Shown here: in pieces, positions 57,480 through 64,000 of the stretch
Numbering within the stretch: position 1 is the first letter of the stretch
How the letters are laid out: each line of letters begins with the position of its first letter
NCBI RefSeq assembly: GCF_932526225.1
Contig: NC_064042.1
Span: 4,259,001 to 4,323,000 of the forward strand
Direction: 5' to 3'
DNA length: 64,000 bases
DNA from: Nematostella vectensis
Lineage: Eukaryota > Cnidaria > Anthozoa > Actiniaria > Edwardsiidae
Notes under the pieces: model-generated
Database searches by the model: none
The model's input: the letters and a program-made list of their open reading frames with translations, nothing else
Told to the model about the DNA's origin: nothing
Program-made: the position numbers and the translations under genes

Positions 57480-57870
57480 GCATGTATTTAACAAGGTATC
57501 AGCTCTTCTTTCTCGGCAAGGATTGCAATGAAAATGCAAGATTTACCATTAATTTAACCTCCCTCATTCGCAGGAGCCGATGCTCATTCCGGAGGGTTAC
57601 CTTCACATCAAGGATGCTCCACCTCGCGAATCATTGTGTGCCCTGATTGGACCAGAAGGACTTGGCCGCACCACTCACCAGATCAACAGATGGGGGGTGG
57701 GGGGTGGGAATCTCTTAGTTATGCAAATAGTGGTTTAGACGGGGGTTTTGTAGTCACTGAAACAATTAGGACGTTTATGGTTGACGCTAAGGCCTTTTGG
57801 CATCTTGGTTTGTCCAGCGATTTTTTAGCATTAGCTAAAGTACCGTCTCAGAAGGTCTTTTCAATCGTGA
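57480..57870. repeat. Partial copy of the intergenic duplication unit next to Rec6
   Basis: The stretch matches about 2300-2700 and 36385-36780 (AACAAGGTATCAGCTCTTCT, GACGGGGGTTTTGTAGTCAC, CTCAGAAGGTCTTTT). In the other units this segment lies upstream of a receptor start codon, which agrees with a lost minus-strand gene (Rec5) once starting to its left. Confidence 0.7.
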
Positions 57871-57880
57871 TATGAGCATC

Positions 57881-64000
<6,120 letters not shown>

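Overview
The window looks like metazoan nuclear DNA, most likely from a cnidarian and perhaps an anthozoan (inference). Genes are split into many short exons with GT-AG introns, extracellular modules sit on phase-1 exons, transposon debris is abundant and there is no operon structure. Coordinates come from reading splice signals and reading frames by eye. No database search was possible.

The main content is a tandem cluster of paralogous type I membrane receptors, almost all on the minus strand, called here Rec1 to Rec6 from left to right. The full architecture, best seen in Rec2 (start 12574, stop 3661, 16 exons, 1106 predicted residues), is: signal peptide; a divergent N-terminal V-like Ig domain; a run of Ig domains, each on a phase 1-1 exon; a three-exon SEA-like module carrying a GS(L/V)(I/L)V signature; an FN3 domain; one transmembrane helix; an NPGY motif; and a long tail with about a dozen tyrosines.

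Rec1 (from 1398) runs off the left edge after three exons. Rec2 is complete. Rec3 (35913 to 24512) has lost exons and carries frame, splice-site and C-terminal lesions. Rec4 (47291 to 38653, 1298 predicted residues) is complete and has an internal exon duplication. Rec5 survives only as plus-strand pseudoexons (48419-56413), apparently an inverted and decayed copy. Rec6 enters from the right edge with its last 12 exons (63841 to 57881).

Region by region: 1-1400 is the Rec1 5' end; 1.4-3.5 kb is an intergenic block repeated at 35.9-37.4 kb and partly at 57.5-57.9 kb; 3.5-12.6 kb is Rec2; 12.6-23.9 kb is a spacer with a ubiquitin-specific-protease 3' half, a 54-copy 30-bp minisatellite and several inverted-repeat elements; 23.9-35.9 kb is Rec3, with hAT-like and other elements in its introns; 37.5-38.4 kb is a truncated non-LTR retrotransposon; 38.4-47.3 kb is Rec4; 48.4-56.4 kb is inverted Rec5 holding a decayed transposase-like gene; 57.9-64 kb is Rec6.

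Three structural features stand out. Between FN3 and the membrane helix every gene carries 42-bp repeats that are copies of the FN3 exon-intron junction, so most units offer an in-frame splice donor plus 14 residues of Thr/Ser/Pro/Cys stalk. The C-terminal coding end lies in a 60-bp repeat that continues into the 3' flank. A short promoter block with an ETS-type core is shared upstream of the four visible start codons. Tandem paralogues, a divergent N-terminal domain, decayed and inverted copies and tyrosine-rich tails together suggest a rapidly evolving self/non-self or immune receptor family; that function is inference.
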